Part shown: positions 53,008 through 62,537 of the stretch, piece after piece
Layout: each line of letters begins with the position of its first letter
Position numbering within the stretch: position 1 is the stretch's first letter
Assembly (NCBI GenBank): GCA_902613595.1
Contig: CACMHY010000002.1
Coordinates: forward strand, 62,001 to 126,000
Length of the DNA stretch: 64,000 bases
Direction: 5' to 3'
DNA from: an uncultured Bacteroidota bacterium
GTDB taxonomy: Bacteria; Bacteroidota; Bacteroidia; Flavobacteriales; Flavobacteriaceae
Position numbers and translations under genes: made by a program
The notes under the pieces: model-generated
The model's database searches: none
Told to the model about the DNA's origin: nothing
The model's input: only the letters and a program-made list of their open reading frames with translations

Positions 53008-54259
53008 AATCTAGTATTGATGATCTAATATTTAAATCATATAATCCTCTTTGAGTTCTATATGGATACACTCTATTAGTTAAAAGAATAAGAAAAAATT
53101 TATTTGTAGGATCGACCCAAACCATTGTTCCAGTATAACCAGAATGGCCAAAGCTATCAGGACTAACCTTTGCGGATGGGTATCGCTCCTTGTCATATTC
53201 TACAGAAGGTTTATTAAATCCAAGACCTCTTGGGTTAGTTCCATTTGGGCAGGCCCTTTTTGTAAAAAGCGAAATAGTTTCAGAATTTAAATAACGTTTT
53301 CCATCAAAGAGCCCATCTTGCATTAGCATCTTGGCTAAAGGGAAAATGGATTTAGTATTAGCAAAAAGACCAGCATTTCCAGATATTCCACCCATAAGGG
53401 ATGCAGCTTCGTCATGAACCCAACCGTGAACAAGTTGCTTTCTAAAAATACTATCTTTTTCTGTGGGAACTATCTCAATTTTTGAAAACTTTTGAGTTGG
53501 TAAAAAAGTTATTCGATTTAATCCCATAGGCTCAAAAAAATGATAATTTAAAAATCTAGGAAATGATAAGCCACTTATCTTTTTTACAAGTGCTGGTATA
53601 AAAAAATAGATTAATCCAGAATAAACCATTTCACCTTGATCTGTAATATTTGTTTTTTTAATTCTCTTAAAAATTTTATTTTGATAATCTTTATGAACGA
53701 ATAAACAGTCAATAACTTGATCTGGGAAATCAAAACTTTTAGAGTGAGAAAGTGTTTTTTTTCTAAATCTTCCATTTTTTTTATAAACTAAATTTTGATG
53801 AGTTAAATATGGAATCCAACCGGCACTATGACTCAAAATTTGTTTTAGACTGTGATTTTTTTTATTACTTCTTTTAAGGAATGGCAACAAATTTGAAAAT
53901 GGAGCTTCTAAGTCAATGTTATAGAGTTCATAGAGTTTCATTAAAGCGAGTGTACTTGCTAAAATTTTAGTTACAGATGCTAAATCGTAAAGATCGTTTG
54001 TTTTAACAGGAATCAAAGAATCATATGTATGATACCCATAGGATTTATTAATAAGAACAGAATCTCTTTTATAAATTAAAACTTGAGCCCCTGGGAAAGC
54101 CTTTTTTTGTATTCCATAATTTATAATACTATCAATTTTTTGACTAAAAGGTGAGTCAATTTTTCTTTCAAATTCTTGAGAGAAACATGTTATATAAGCA
54201 AACAAGAAAAAATTATATATTAAAACTCCTCGAGTCATCATAATCTTTGGTTTAGACAT
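52991..54259 (-). CDS. Beta-lactamase-fold serine hydrolase (class C-like)
   Basis: This 422-residue protein has a signal ending 'ITCFSQ', the nucleophile motif Ser-Val-Thr-Lys in 'DLASVTKILAS' and 'HSGYTGT' as the third motif. The middle motif is Tyr-Ser-Gly ('MVYSGLIYFF') rather than Tyr-x-Asn. Such proteins include D,D-peptidases, esterases and amidohydrolases. In many Bacteroidota a similar module is fused behind a GH3 glucosaminidase; here it is separate. ATG 54259 is used; Met-Met at about residues 7-8 is an alternative. The dipeptidase downstream suggests a shared cell-wall peptide role. Confidence 0.85.
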   Translation of the reverse strand: MSKPKIMMTRGVLIYNFFLFAYITCFSQEFERKIDSPFSQKIDSIINYGIQKKAFPGAQVLIYKRDSVLINKSYGYHTYDSLIPVKTNDLYDLASVTKILASTLALMKLYELYNIDLEAPFSNLLPFLKRSNKKNHSLKQILSHSAGWIPYLTHQNLVYKKNGRFRKKTLSHSKSFDFPDQVIDCLFVHKDYQNKIFKRIKKTNITDQGEMVYSGLIYFFIPALVKKISGLSFPRFLNYHFFEPMGLNRITFLPTQKFSKIEIVPTEKDSIFRKQLVHGWVHDEAASLMGGISGNAGLFANTKSIFPLAKMLMQDGLFDGKRYLNSETISLFTKRACPNGTNPRGLGFNKPSVEYDKERYPSAKVSPDSFGHSGYTGTMVWVDPTNKFFLILLTNRVYPYRTQRGLYDLNIRSSILDYAVQN

Positions 54260-54350
54260 AAAATTATGAATCTATTCATTTTAATCAATTAAATAAATCT
54301 CCATATCTTTAATTAAATACTAATACCTGTTTTTCAAGACTTGGCTATTT

Positions 54351-55289
54351 ATGTTTCCTAAACGTATATTTCTAATTTCTTTATTTTTTTTAGGGCAAGC
54401 ACTTTCGGTTTATTCTCAAGACGAGGAGGAAGACACAACTGAAGATGCGATTCCTTTTGATGCAGTTATTCAATCTGAAATGGGTGGAAAGAGAGTTAAA
54501 TTTTATGGAAATACAAGTTTAAATTTCAACCAGGCATATTTTTCAAATTGGATTTCAGGTGGTGAAAGCTCTCTAACAGTTTTATATAGACTAAATTACA
54601 ATTTCAATTATTCAGACAGAACAGGTCTTGTTTGGGACACTAATATTTTATTTTCACTAGGAACCACCTACATATCAGGGAATAAATTTTTAAAAAAAGC
54701 GGACGATAGAATTGAAGTGTCTTCTCTTTTAGGTAAACAAATAAATCAATACTGGAGTTACTCTTCATTATTTAATATTAAAACACAACTACTTCCAGGA
54801 TATAGATATTACTTTGAAGATGGCGTTGAGGCTAGAGAAAAAGTTTCTCAATTTTTATCTCCCGGGATTGTTCAAACTGGTTTAGGATTGTACTATAAAA
54901 GGAGTGCAGATTTTAGGTTAAATCTTTCACCACTTTCTGCAAGAGCTATTATAGTCTCTAAAAATTTTACTAGTGTTCTATCAGAAGAAGCTCAATATTT
55001 TGGAGTAGATAAAGATAGAGGGATAAAATATTTTTTTGGGGCTTTAATATCTGGGTATTACAGAAAACAGATAATGAAAAATGTAATTTGGGAAAATAAT
55101 TATAGCGTATATGTCAATTATCTTGAAAAAACTAAAAATGTGGATTTTGACTGGAATTCAAATATTAGATTTAAAGTAAATAACCAGATTTCTGGAAATT
55201 TTGTACTTCACTTACTTTATGATGACGATTTAATTGGAGACCTACAAGTAAGAGAATTACTTGGTCTTGGAATAAATATCGATTTATAG
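54351..55289 (+). CDS. DUF3078 outer-membrane-like protein
   Basis: This 312-residue protein has a signal ending 'SVYSQ', then the DUF3078 pattern: 'NTSLNFNQAYFSNWISGGESSL' (in parts) near residue 65, repeated amphipathic strands with aromatic ends, and 'ELLGLGINIDL' at the C-terminus. This looks like an outer-membrane beta-barrel of about 10-12 strands. No function is established for the family to my knowledge. It is divergent from the serine hydrolase gene. Confidence 0.83.
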   Translation: MFPKRIFLISLFFLGQALSVYSQDEEEDTTEDAIPFDAVIQSEMGGKRVKFYGNTSLNFNQAYFSNWISGGESSLTVLYRLNYNFNYSDRTGLVWDTNILFSLGTTYISGNKFLKKADDRIEVSSLLGKQINQYWSYSSLFNIKTQLLPGYRYYFEDGVEAREKVSQFLSPGIVQTGLGLYYKRSADFRLNLSPLSARAIIVSKNFTSVLSEEAQYFGVDKDRGIKYFFGALISGYYRKQIMKNVIWENNYSVYVNYLEKTKNVDFDWNSNIRFKVNNQISGNFVLHLLYDDDLIGDLQVRELLGLGINIDL

Positions 55290-55293
55290 GTTT

Positions 55294-55797
55294 TTACTTA
55301 CCACTAGCCCTTTTGATAAACCAATCGTAATTGTAAAATGTAACAAAAACATTATAAACAGTTCCTTGCCCCCTAGGATATAATTCAATTAAAACAGTTT
55401 TATCTTCATCCACAAATCGGACTCCTGGAAGATTTTTCATAATTAAATTAGGATTTGACCAATTTTCTTGAGCGTAAACAACTTTATAGTTTTGTGATTC
55501 AAAATGTGATCTAGTATTTTTTAAATAATTTGTGGCTTCTAGAAGTGTTAAATTTTGCTTACTCCAGATATTTATACTTACTAATTTATTGTCTCTCTCT
55601 ACAAAAGATCTATTCCTGAAGGCGTAATTAGTTCCACTTCCAAAAGAAAGTTTTTTCAGCGTCTTTGAATTTTTATTTAATATGGCTTTTGCATCATTTA
55701 TTGGCATTTGAAAATAAAATGATTTGAAAAGATTTTGCGCAGATAAATCAGAAAAAGATAGAAAACAAAAGATGGTAAATAGACAAGAATACTTCAT
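55294..55797 (-). CDS. Secreted protein of unknown function
   Basis: This 167-residue protein has a signal peptide ('LFTIFCFLSFSDLSAQ') and a small mixed domain: a helix ('MPINDAKAILNKNSKTL', in parts) and several strands ending 'GTVYNVFVTFYNYDW'. I recognise no family. It has its own promoter element (55818-55825) and converges on the DUF3078 gene with a 4-base gap. Confidence 0.75.
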   Translation of the reverse strand: MKYSCLFTIFCFLSFSDLSAQNLFKSFYFQMPINDAKAILNKNSKTLKKLSFGSGTNYAFRNRSFVERDNKLVSINIWSKQNLTLLEATNYLKNTRSHFESQNYKVVYAQENWSNPNLIMKNLPGVRFVDEDKTVLIELYPRGQGTVYNVFVTFYNYDWFIKRASGK

Positions 55798-55817
55798 CCG
55801 TTATATTATGGCTAATA

Positions 55818-55825
55818 CAAAGATA
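55818..55825 (-). promoter_or_regulatory. -7 promoter element for the 167-residue secreted protein
   Basis: The minus strand reads TATCTTTG, a full TAnnTTTG match, 20 bases before the ATG at 55797. No -33 TTG is visible. Confidence 0.45.
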
Positions 55826-55874
55826 AATAAGTTTAATAATTTATTTTTTAAATTGAAAAAAATACAGAATTCAA

Positions 55875-56675
55875 ATGATAAATGAATATGCATTAGTGAC
55901 TGGAGCATCTTCGGGAATAGGACTGGAGATATCAAAATGTTTGGCACTAAGAGGCTATTCATTAATTCTTGTTTCTCGGAGAAAGCAAAAACTAGATGAG
56001 ATTAGGAATGACTTAACTAATCAATTCAAAGTTAAGGTAGATATAATTGCTGTCGATCTAGAGGATATGAAAACACCAGAATTAATTTATAATTATTGTA
56101 AAGGCAAGGGATATTTTGTCCATTTATTAGTTAATAATGCAGGCTATGCTTTACCAAAACCATTTCACGAGACCCCAATGGAAGATGAAGAGAAATTTCT
56201 TCGTGTTTTAGGTATTTCAGTAGTAGCACTTACCAAGCTATTTATAAAAGATATGATAAAAGAAAAAACAGGTAAAATCATGATGATTTCATCTGTGGCT
56301 GCATTTGCACCTCCATCTTCTATTCAAACACTTTATGGTCCCGTAAAAACATTTATTAATAGATTTAGTGAAGGTTTAAATCTTTCATATAATTCGTTAG
56401 GAATTACTTCAACCGCAATTTGTCCTGGATATACCATAACAAATTTTCACACCGCAAGTGGTGTCCAGAATGAAATTGACCGCGTTCCTTCATTTATGAA
56501 AAAAAAGGCCTCCCGTATTGCTCAAGAGGCAGTTGTAGAAACATTAAAAGGTAAAAAAGTTTATGTACCTACTTTAACTTTTAAAATAATAGTTTTTTTG
56601 TTAAAGGTAACGCCTCAATTTTTATTTCGGTTTTTCAGTAAAAGATTAGCCCCTGGGCGATATGAGAAAATATAG
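55875..56675 (+). CDS. Short-chain dehydrogenase/reductase
   Basis: This 266-residue Rossmann enzyme has the cofactor motif 'TGASSGIGLEI', an Arg-Arg after the second strand ('LVSRRKQKL') that favours NADPH, 'LVNNAGYALP', catalytic Ser in 'MISSVAAF' and Tyr-x-x-x-Lys in 'LYGPVKTF'. A hydrophobic C-terminal stretch ('IIVFLLKVTPQFLFRFF') could attach it to the membrane. It resembles the DltE/YqjQ-type SDRs. Substrate is unknown. It converges on the methyltransferase gene with one base between. Confidence 0.9.
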   Translation: MINEYALVTGASSGIGLEISKCLALRGYSLILVSRRKQKLDEIRNDLTNQFKVKVDIIAVDLEDMKTPELIYNYCKGKGYFVHLLVNNAGYALPKPFHETPMEDEEKFLRVLGISVVALTKLFIKDMIKEKTGKIMMISSVAAFAPPSSIQTLYGPVKTFINRFSEGLNLSYNSLGITSTAICPGYTITNFHTASGVQNEIDRVPSFMKKKASRIAQEAVVETLKGKKVYVPTLTFKIIVFLLKVTPQFLFRFFSKRLAPGRYEKI

Positions 56676-56676
56676 T

Positions 56677-57288
56677 TTATTTAATTCCAGTAATAATTAG
56701 TGTTCCTTTCCAATCTTCTTTTTCACCGTATCTCCATGATTTAATGTCATTATATCCTGCACCTTTAAAAAAATTTATCCAGTCTTTTTCACTAAACAAC
56801 TTCATATCCTTTATCCCGCAACTTTCAGGCCAGCTATGAGAAATTTTATTTTCAAAATAGAAATCAATACCAATAATTAACCTTCCATTAGGTTTTAGCC
56901 AATAGTTATAAATCTCATTTATCAGTTTTTTGGGGTTTTCAACATAGTAAAGAACTTCCATCGAATGAACTATATTTACCTTTTTATCTGGTTTCCATGT
57001 CATTAAATCAGCACAGTGATATTCGTAACTAGGGAGTATATTTTTTGCTTTTGAAATCATTTTTTTTGAGCCATCTACTCCAATAGCTTTTTCACATTTA
57101 TCATTTTCAGACACTTTTCTTATCACCCAACCATTTCCACAACCAGCATCTATAAATGTAAAATGATCTAGATTTCTTGTTGAATAATTAATCATATTAT
57201 TTACTGAATCTTTGTGATTTTTTTCCATACCAAAATCCTTATCTAAGTCAGCCCATTCTCCAAATACCTCAATTGCATTTTTTTTCAT
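56677..57288 (-). CDS. Class I SAM-dependent methyltransferase
   Basis: This 203-residue protein has motif I 'FIDAGCGNGWVIRKV' (about 50-65), motif II-like 'GVDGSKKMISKAK', 'HCADLMTW' and 'VHSMEVLYYVENP'. It is soluble with no extra domain. The length and motifs fit the Methyltransf_11/25 group acting on a small molecule. Substrate is not predictable. The YqaA gene ends 19 bases downstream of... its right-hand neighbour on the same strand, so they may be co-transcribed. Confidence 0.88.
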   Translation of the reverse strand: MKKNAIEVFGEWADLDKDFGMEKNHKDSVNNMINYSTRNLDHFTFIDAGCGNGWVIRKVSENDKCEKAIGVDGSKKMISKAKNILPSYEYHCADLMTWKPDKKVNIVHSMEVLYYVENPKKLINEIYNYWLKPNGRLIIGIDFYFENKISHSWPESCGIKDMKLFSEKDWINFFKGAGYNDIKSWRYGEKEDWKGTLIITGIK

Positions 57289-57307
57289 TTTATTAAACTA
57301 CGAAATG

Positions 57308-57760
57308 TTAAAAGAAAAAATTATAACCTAAAATAGTGATTAAGGCCCAAATGACATATCGTATCATTTTACCTACGAACATCCAAAGACTAACTTTTAT
57401 AAAATTAATTTTATAAAACCCTAATCCAACAGCAAAAATATCACCTACCAAGGGTAACCAACAGAAAAATGCCAAAGGGCTTTTCCATTTATTAATCTTC
57501 TCTCTAACTTTTTTAATTTTTGTTTTATCCAAACCTGTAAAATATTTTATGTACGTCCATTCTCCCAATCTTCCCAAACCATAACTACTTATTCCTCCAA
57601 GCCAGTTTCCCAGAGTTGCTATAAATAGACACATTTCAAGTGGATATTGATTTGCAAGAAGAAAACTCAAAACCAATTCAGAACTGAAAGGGATTATAGT
57701 AGCAGCAATAAAACTCGAAATAAAAAGGCCTAATAGACCCAGTTCTAAAAAACTCTCCAT
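57308..57760 (-). CDS. YqaA-type small VTT/DedA-like membrane protein
   Basis: This 150-residue protein has about four hydrophobic segments and the VTT signature 'TLGNWLGGISSYGLGRLGEW' (in parts, about 48-68) and 'PLVGDIFAVGLGFYKI'. It belongs to the short YqaA branch of the DedA/SNARE-associated superfamily. Such proteins are suspected lipid scramblases or transporters in the inner membrane. It lies just upstream (transcription sense) of the methyltransferase gene. Confidence 0.87.
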   Translation of the reverse strand: MESFLELGLLGLFISSFIAATIIPFSSELVLSFLLANQYPLEMCLFIATLGNWLGGISSYGLGRLGEWTYIKYFTGLDKTKIKKVREKINKWKSPLAFFCWLPLVGDIFAVGLGFYKINFIKVSLWMFVGKMIRYVIWALITILGYNFFF

Positions 57761-57882
57761 TTATTTCTATTTAGTCTGATCATTAACTTATATATTAATA
57801 CTGCAACTATTGATTAATTTAATATTTATTAAGAATCAAATTTGATTATATTTATGTGTCAATTTATTCAAATTAATTTATA

Positions 57883-60800
57883 ATGAGACTGACCATAAAC
57901 TTATCATTACAGCTTTTTTTCTCATTATTTTTTGTTGTTGCCCAAGAACAAGAGACCTCTAATATTAACGATAAAAAACTTGGCAACCTTGAGATTAAAA
58001 ATTATACAAATAAGTTTTTAGAAAGGCCTGAGTCGGTATGGTCAGTTCTACGTTCTAGCAAGTCAAAAAAAGTATTTTATGGAACCTATGGAGGAGTTCT
58101 TGAATATGACGGGATAAATGTAGAGGCAATTGAAATTGATGGTCCAATAGAGAATGAAATTAGAACATCATTCACAAGGACATTATTGGAGGATCAAAAC
58201 AATAACATTTATGCTGCAGGAGGAGGGTTTTTTGGAAAAATTATAGATAGTGATTTTGGTGGATCTGAATATGTTTCATTGATGGGAAAAATTCCTGACA
58301 CGATTAATCCATATATTCAAGTTTTTTGGGGAGGTGTAAACAAAGAAGATGACATTTATTTGTATACACGGGATTTGATTTTTAAATATAATGGACAAGA
58401 GTTCGACAAAGTATGGAAGATTTCAGATAGAGAAGAAGGTGTTGATTCGTATGGGTCAATCCAAACAATATTAAAAGTTGATGAAAGAATTTTTGCAAGG
58501 ATTTGGGGGATAGGTCTTTTTGAACTGGTAAATGACAACTTCCAATTTGTAGAAAATTCCGAGCTTTTTTCATCAAATAGGATTGAATCAATGGTTTCTT
58601 TAGATGACAATAATATTGCTGTATTTAGCAGTAAACTGGGTGTTGTAATTTTTGATAGTCTAAATAATTTCAAACTACTTAATAAGCAACAGGTAAATAA
58701 ATGGTTAAAAGAGAAACTTATATACAATGTATCAGAAGTAAAAAAACTTTCCGATGGTAAAATACCCTTAATTTCCTTTGAGGGAGGAGTTTTGGTACTT
58801 AATAAAAATTTAGATGTGGTAGATTTAATCGACCAAAGCGATGGATTACTTTCCAATACTATAACCTCAATTCATGTAGATCAAAACGATGATATTTATT
58901 CTACTAGTCTTTTATCTGCCTCAAAAATTAAATTAAGTAATTCTGTAACTAGCTTTACAGAAGCAAATGGTATAAAAGGTCTTGTCCAGAAAATTAAAAA
59001 AATTGATAACAAGATTTATTTTAGTACTACAGAGGATATTTTCCGTGTTGACGAAAGTGCATCCTCACTAAATAATAATAAAATTGTAGACCTTCAAATA
59101 AATGATATTCCCAAAGACTTTATATCATTTGGGGGAAATATACTATCAGTAAATAATTTAAATTCCTTGCTTATTCGAAAGCAAAATAAAAGTTTAGTAT
59201 CAAATGATAGACTTTTAGAATCGCCTGTAAAAAGCTTATTGGATGATAAGCTCTTAATTATGGCACATCCTATTGATGGGATTATTTTCTTTAAGCTACT
59301 TAATGATAAAAGAATAATAAAAATAAATAGTAGTAGGATATTTAATAAACTAGGAGTTTTAGGTATCAAGGAAATTGCAAAAGGAGTTTTATTCGTTGAA
59401 ACCATAAATAATGAAGGTTCTTTTGTGTGTAGTTACGACAAAAAAGGTAATATAAAATCTAAAAGATTACTTATTCCGGATAATCAAAAGGTATTTAATT
59501 CTGAGAATTTTCCAAAAGAACAAAAATTTAATTCACAAATAGATCAAGAAGAATTTTTTATTCCATTAGAGTTAAATCTAATTAATACAGGTGCAGGATA
59601 TTTTATTTTTGATCAAAATCTCGATTTATACAGTTTTACTGACAAATTTGATTTAAATTCAACAGGACAGAATTTACTTTCAATTTTTGAGAAAAATCTA
59701 ACTAACTTTGACCCGATAACAAGACTTGCCAACATATCTGGAAGGCAACAGTTCACCTCTGTAAATCCCTTAACAAAAAATAATTGGTTTCTATCCAGTC
59801 AAGGTTTAATTGAAGTGAGTTTTAAAGAAGATGGTCAATATGATATCGTTGGAGAATACCCATATGGAGTTATCGATATAAATGAATTATCTGGAGCTAT
59901 TTTTGCAGATAATATTGGTTCTGAAAATCTTTTATGGTTAGGTTCTAAGGACTCAAAACTAATCAGCTATCTTCCAAATAAATATTTAAATGAGAAAAAA
60001 ATAAATGTAAAACCAATAATTAATAGTGCTGCTTTTAACGGTGAAATTATTAATTTATTTCAAAGTGATTTTTCCTATGATGATTCTAGAAATATAAAAA
60101 TAGATTTTAGTTTTCCTTCACTTGAAAAGGTTGAGGAAAATCTTTTCAGATATAGACTTCTTGGTTTAAATGAAAATTGGACAGATTGGTCTGCAACAAC
60201 TGAAGGTATTTTTACAAACCTTTATGAGGGGGATTATATTTTCGAAGTACAAGCTCTGGATGCAAACTTTAATGAAAGTGAAATCGAAAGCTTTTTATTT
60301 TCTATTAGTCCACCTTGGTATAGATCATATTTAGCCTACTTTATTTACGTTCTTGTTATAGCCGCATTAATATGGTTCTTTGGAAAATACCAAGCTAAGC
60401 GTTCGTTAGTTAAAGCTGAAAATGAAAGAAGAGAAAAGGATCTTGAAGAAGCAAAACAAATTCAGGAAAGTATGCTCCCTAAATCATACCCACAAATCGA
60501 TGGTTTAAGTATAACAGCTGGTCTTATAACTTCCACAGAGGTTGGAGGTGATTATTATGATTTTTTTGAAAGTACTGACAAAAGTAATAGTATTCATGTT
60601 ATTTGTGGAGATGCTACTGGTCACGGAACTGCTGCAGGAATGATGGTTTCAATAATTAAATCTGCGCTTAACGGGCTTCCAAATCTTCCAGTTAACGAAA
60701 TACTCGAGAGGTTAAATAATATTGTTAAGAAAATCAACTTGGGTAGATTAAGGATGAGTTTAAATGTAGCGAGAATAGACAAAAATGAAATCCAAATTAG

Positions 60801-61152
60801 TGCTGCTGCAATGCCACCAACTTATCTATTTAAGGCAAAATCAAATACTTGCGAAGAAATTATGATTGAAGGATTACCCTTAGGAGGCTTGAAAAACGAA
60901 AAATTTACAATGCTTAAAAAGAACTTTCAAAAAGGTGATGTATTAGTTATGCTTTCAGATGGATTACCTGAAGCTTCAAATGAAAAGAAGGAGATGTATG
61001 ATTATGATAGAATAAAAGAATTAATATCTAAGAATCATACAAAGGAGCCTAAAGAGATTAAAAAACAGTTGTTTGACAGCTTAAATCTTTGGATTAATGG
61101 TGGTGTACCAGACGATGACGTAACATTAGTTATTGTTAAAAAAGTGGCTTAA
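57883..61152 (+). CDS. Membrane sensor with beta-propeller, Y_Y_Y domain and SpoIIE phosphatase
   Basis: 1089 residues. A signal peptide ('LQLFFSLFFVVAQ') is followed by a long periplasmic region (about 40-705) with repeated strand pairs like those of HTCS propellers. A Y_Y_Y domain lies at about 715-805 ('YRLLGLNENWTDWS'), one membrane helix at 817-838, a linker helix ('EEAKQIQESMLP'), and a PP2C/SpoIIE domain at about 865-1088 with 'VGGDYYDFF', 'GDATGHGTAAGMM' and 'DDDVTLVI'. It should dephosphorylate a cytoplasmic Ser/Thr target, such as an anti-sigma antagonist, in response to an outside ligand. No partner kinase or STAS protein is next to it. It converges on the lipoprotein array 17 bases away. 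Confidence 0.88.
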   Translation: MRLTINLSLQLFFSLFFVVAQEQETSNINDKKLGNLEIKNYTNKFLERPESVWSVLRSSKSKKVFYGTYGGVLEYDGINVEAIEIDGPIENEIRTSFTRTLLEDQNNNIYAAGGGFFGKIIDSDFGGSEYVSLMGKIPDTINPYIQVFWGGVNKEDDIYLYTRDLIFKYNGQEFDKVWKISDREEGVDSYGSIQTILKVDERIFARIWGIGLFELVNDNFQFVENSELFSSNRIESMVSLDDNNIAVFSSKLGVVIFDSLNNFKLLNKQQVNKWLKEKLIYNVSEVKKLSDGKIPLISFEGGVLVLNKNLDVVDLIDQSDGLLSNTITSIHVDQNDDIYSTSLLSASKIKLSNSVTSFTEANGIKGLVQKIKKIDNKIYFSTTEDIFRVDESASSLNNNKIVDLQINDIPKDFISFGGNILSVNNLNSLLIRKQNKSLVSNDRLLESPVKSLLDDKLLIMAHPIDGIIFFKLLNDKRIIKINSSRIFNKLGVLGIKEIAKGVLFVETINNEGSFVCSYDKKGNIKSKRLLIPDNQKVFNSENFPKEQKFNSQIDQEEFFIPLELNLINTGAGYFIFDQNLDLYSFTDKFDLNSTGQNLLSIFEKNLTNFDPITRLANISGRQQFTSVNPLTKNNWFLSSQGLIEVSFKEDGQYDIVGEYPYGVIDINELSGAIFADNIGSENLLWLGSKDSKLISYLPNKYLNEKKINVKPIINSAAFNGEIINLFQSDFSYDDSRNIKIDFSFPSLEKVEENLFRYRLLGLNENWTDWSATTEGIFTNLYEGDYIFEVQALDANFNESEIESFLFSISPPWYRSYLAYFIYVLVIAALIWFFGKYQAKRSLVKAENERREKDLEEAKQIQESMLPKSYPQIDGLSITAGLITSTEVGGDYYDFFESTDKSNSIHVICGDATGHGTAAGMMVSIIKSALNGLPNLPVNEILERLNNIVKKINLGRLRMSLNVARIDKNEIQISAAAMPPTYLFKAKSNTCEEIMIEGLPLGGLKNEKFTMLKKNFQKGDVLVMLSDGLPEASNEKKEMYDYDRIKELISKNHTKEPKEIKKQLFDSLNLWINGGVPDDDVTLVIVKKVA

Positions 61153-61169
61153 ATTTTTAATTGAAGACT

Positions 61170-61532
61170 TTAGTTAGTAGAATAAGCTGAAAATACTCTG
61201 TTGTTTGAAGATTTTTTAAAGTTTACTGTCCTAGTTTTTTTCTTCTTATCTGTATCTTTTTCTTTATTCGTAAAATTTGGGCTCTTTTTTTTTGAGGAAC
61301 CGTATCCGCTGTATTTATAATTACTTTCTAAGGAAGATTTAAGATTCTCTGAGTTTGCAGTTGAGTTTTTGTAGTTATTAATTCTCGCCTCTTTATTAAA
61401 AAGACCTTTACTTTTTTCAGTAATCTTTAAAAATGCATCTGCCCTATCAGGCTTTTTTTCTATACCATTACTGCAGCGTAAAAGCACCAATAGAATAAAG
61501 AATATACCTAAAAAGGGAAACAATTTATTCAT
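61170..61532 (-). CDS. Small Lys-rich lipoprotein, copy A (YSTN tail)
   Basis: This 120-residue protein has a signal ending Leu-Leu-Arg-Cys (Cys20; Arg at -1 is atypical), then a helical segment with 'LFNKEARINNYKNS', a 'YSGYGSS' motif (about 74-80), a Lys/Ser/Asn-rich disordered stretch and the exact end Ala-Tyr-Ser-Thr-Asn. It is a paralogue of the genes at 62538 and 63839. It starts 6 bases after the large lipoprotein copy A. No known family is recognised; a surface or periplasmic lipoprotein is inferred. Confidence 0.75.
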   Translation of the reverse strand: MNKLFPFLGIFFILLVLLRCSNGIEKKPDRADAFLKITEKSKGLFNKEARINNYKNSTANSENLKSSLESNYKYSGYGSSKKKSPNFTNKEKDTDKKKKTRTVNFKKSSNNRVFSAYSTN

Positions 61533-61538
61533 ATAGGA

Positions 61539-62522
61539 CTATTTAACCCGACTGTAGACTACACCTCTATAAATATTACCTAAGCTGTCTAATTGGGTTT
61601 GTAAAAACAAATCGTCGTTGTAAAAATCAAAATTTCTAGTTCCAGTATCTGCCCCGAAGGGGGATCCCTCCTGTCTACGCTCTCTTTTTGGGAAATATTG
61701 TCCTCCTGAAAAAAATTCACCGTACTCTTTGATGCTGTTTTCACCAATAAATCCATATTCGCCATATCCTCCGTGTCCCCACCATAAAATATCATCTGGG
61801 TCAGACATTCCTGTATTATCTACTTGATAAATAAATCTTCCGTTTAACCTAAAGTGTATATCGAGTTTCCCGTCGTTTGGAACACTAATCGTATCTATTG
61901 GAATATTATTTACATATTGAATTTCAAAAGTTCTTTTCCAGATGCCGTCAATTTTTGACGTATTTGGGGTCACATCAGGTAATCTTTTCCATAATTCTAT
62001 ATAGTTTTCTCCAAATTCAGTTTGTAAACTCTCACCCTCTTGATCATCGTTTACAAAGTCATATAATAGTAAATCATTATCAATGGAAAATTTAAACGGT
62101 GTGGGTCTTACATCCTTTTTATCATCAATTTCAACCACTCCGTCAATGCCGCCACCCCATAACCAACTAATTGCACCTCCAGTTGCGTGAGATATGGTTT
62201 CTGTAATTATATTATCATCGATTTTAAACTTTCCATACATTCCACTACCGCTTTTCCAATCATTCGATGGGTCGTACACATTGTTAATCCAAGCCACATT
62301 TCCTTTATGAAAAACTTTTATTTGTCTGTATTCAGGATCTGTGTCTTTTATATAAACCGTATCAACTGCCTTCCCTTTCACTGTTTGGATAGTTCCAATT
62401 CTTTCCCAAAAACCGTTCAACTTATCTTCTATAGTTAAAACTTTTTCTTGGGTTTTCTTAACTTCTCCACAACTAATAATTATAAGCAAAGAAGCTAAGA
62501 CTAAATGAAGTTTGCAATACAT
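61539..62522 (-). CDS. Two-domain large lipoprotein, copy A
   Basis: This 327-residue protein has a lipobox ending Ile-Ile-Ser-Cys (Cys18). Two related halves follow: one at about 35-175 starting 'LNGFWERIGTIQ', and one at about 190-325 starting 'IDGIWKRTFEIQ'. Each then has a Val/Ile-Asp-Thr, a strand block and a Gly-Tyr-Gly or Met-Tyr-Gly segment. The 'GxW' opening and strand pattern resemble lipocalin-like (calycin) domains, but this is a guess. It is paralogous to the gene at 62905. It lies 15 bases after small copy B and 6 bases before small copy A. Confidence 0.8.
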   Translation of the reverse strand: MYCKLHLVLASLLIIISCGEVKKTQEKVLTIEDKLNGFWERIGTIQTVKGKAVDTVYIKDTDPEYRQIKVFHKGNVAWINNVYDPSNDWKSGSGMYGKFKIDDNIITETISHATGGAISWLWGGGIDGVVEIDDKKDVRPTPFKFSIDNDLLLYDFVNDDQEGESLQTEFGENYIELWKRLPDVTPNTSKIDGIWKRTFEIQYVNNIPIDTISVPNDGKLDIHFRLNGRFIYQVDNTGMSDPDDILWWGHGGYGEYGFIGENSIKEYGEFFSGGQYFPKRERRQEGSPFGADTGTRNFDFYNDDLFLQTQLDSLGNIYRGVVYSRVK

Positions 62523-62537
62523 AATTAATAAAGATTT

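Noticed and set aside
52321-54259. VanX-like dipeptidase as part of a glycopeptide-resistance cluster
   Set aside because: No VanA/H ligase or dehydrogenase or VanRS pair is nearby; the neighbour is a serine hydrolase, which fits ordinary wall-peptide turnover.
58356-58856. 166-codon frame on the minus strand inside the sensor gene
   Set aside because: It lies wholly within a well-supported gene on the other strand and has a Ser/Leu/Lys-biased composition typical of antisense frames in AT-rich DNA.
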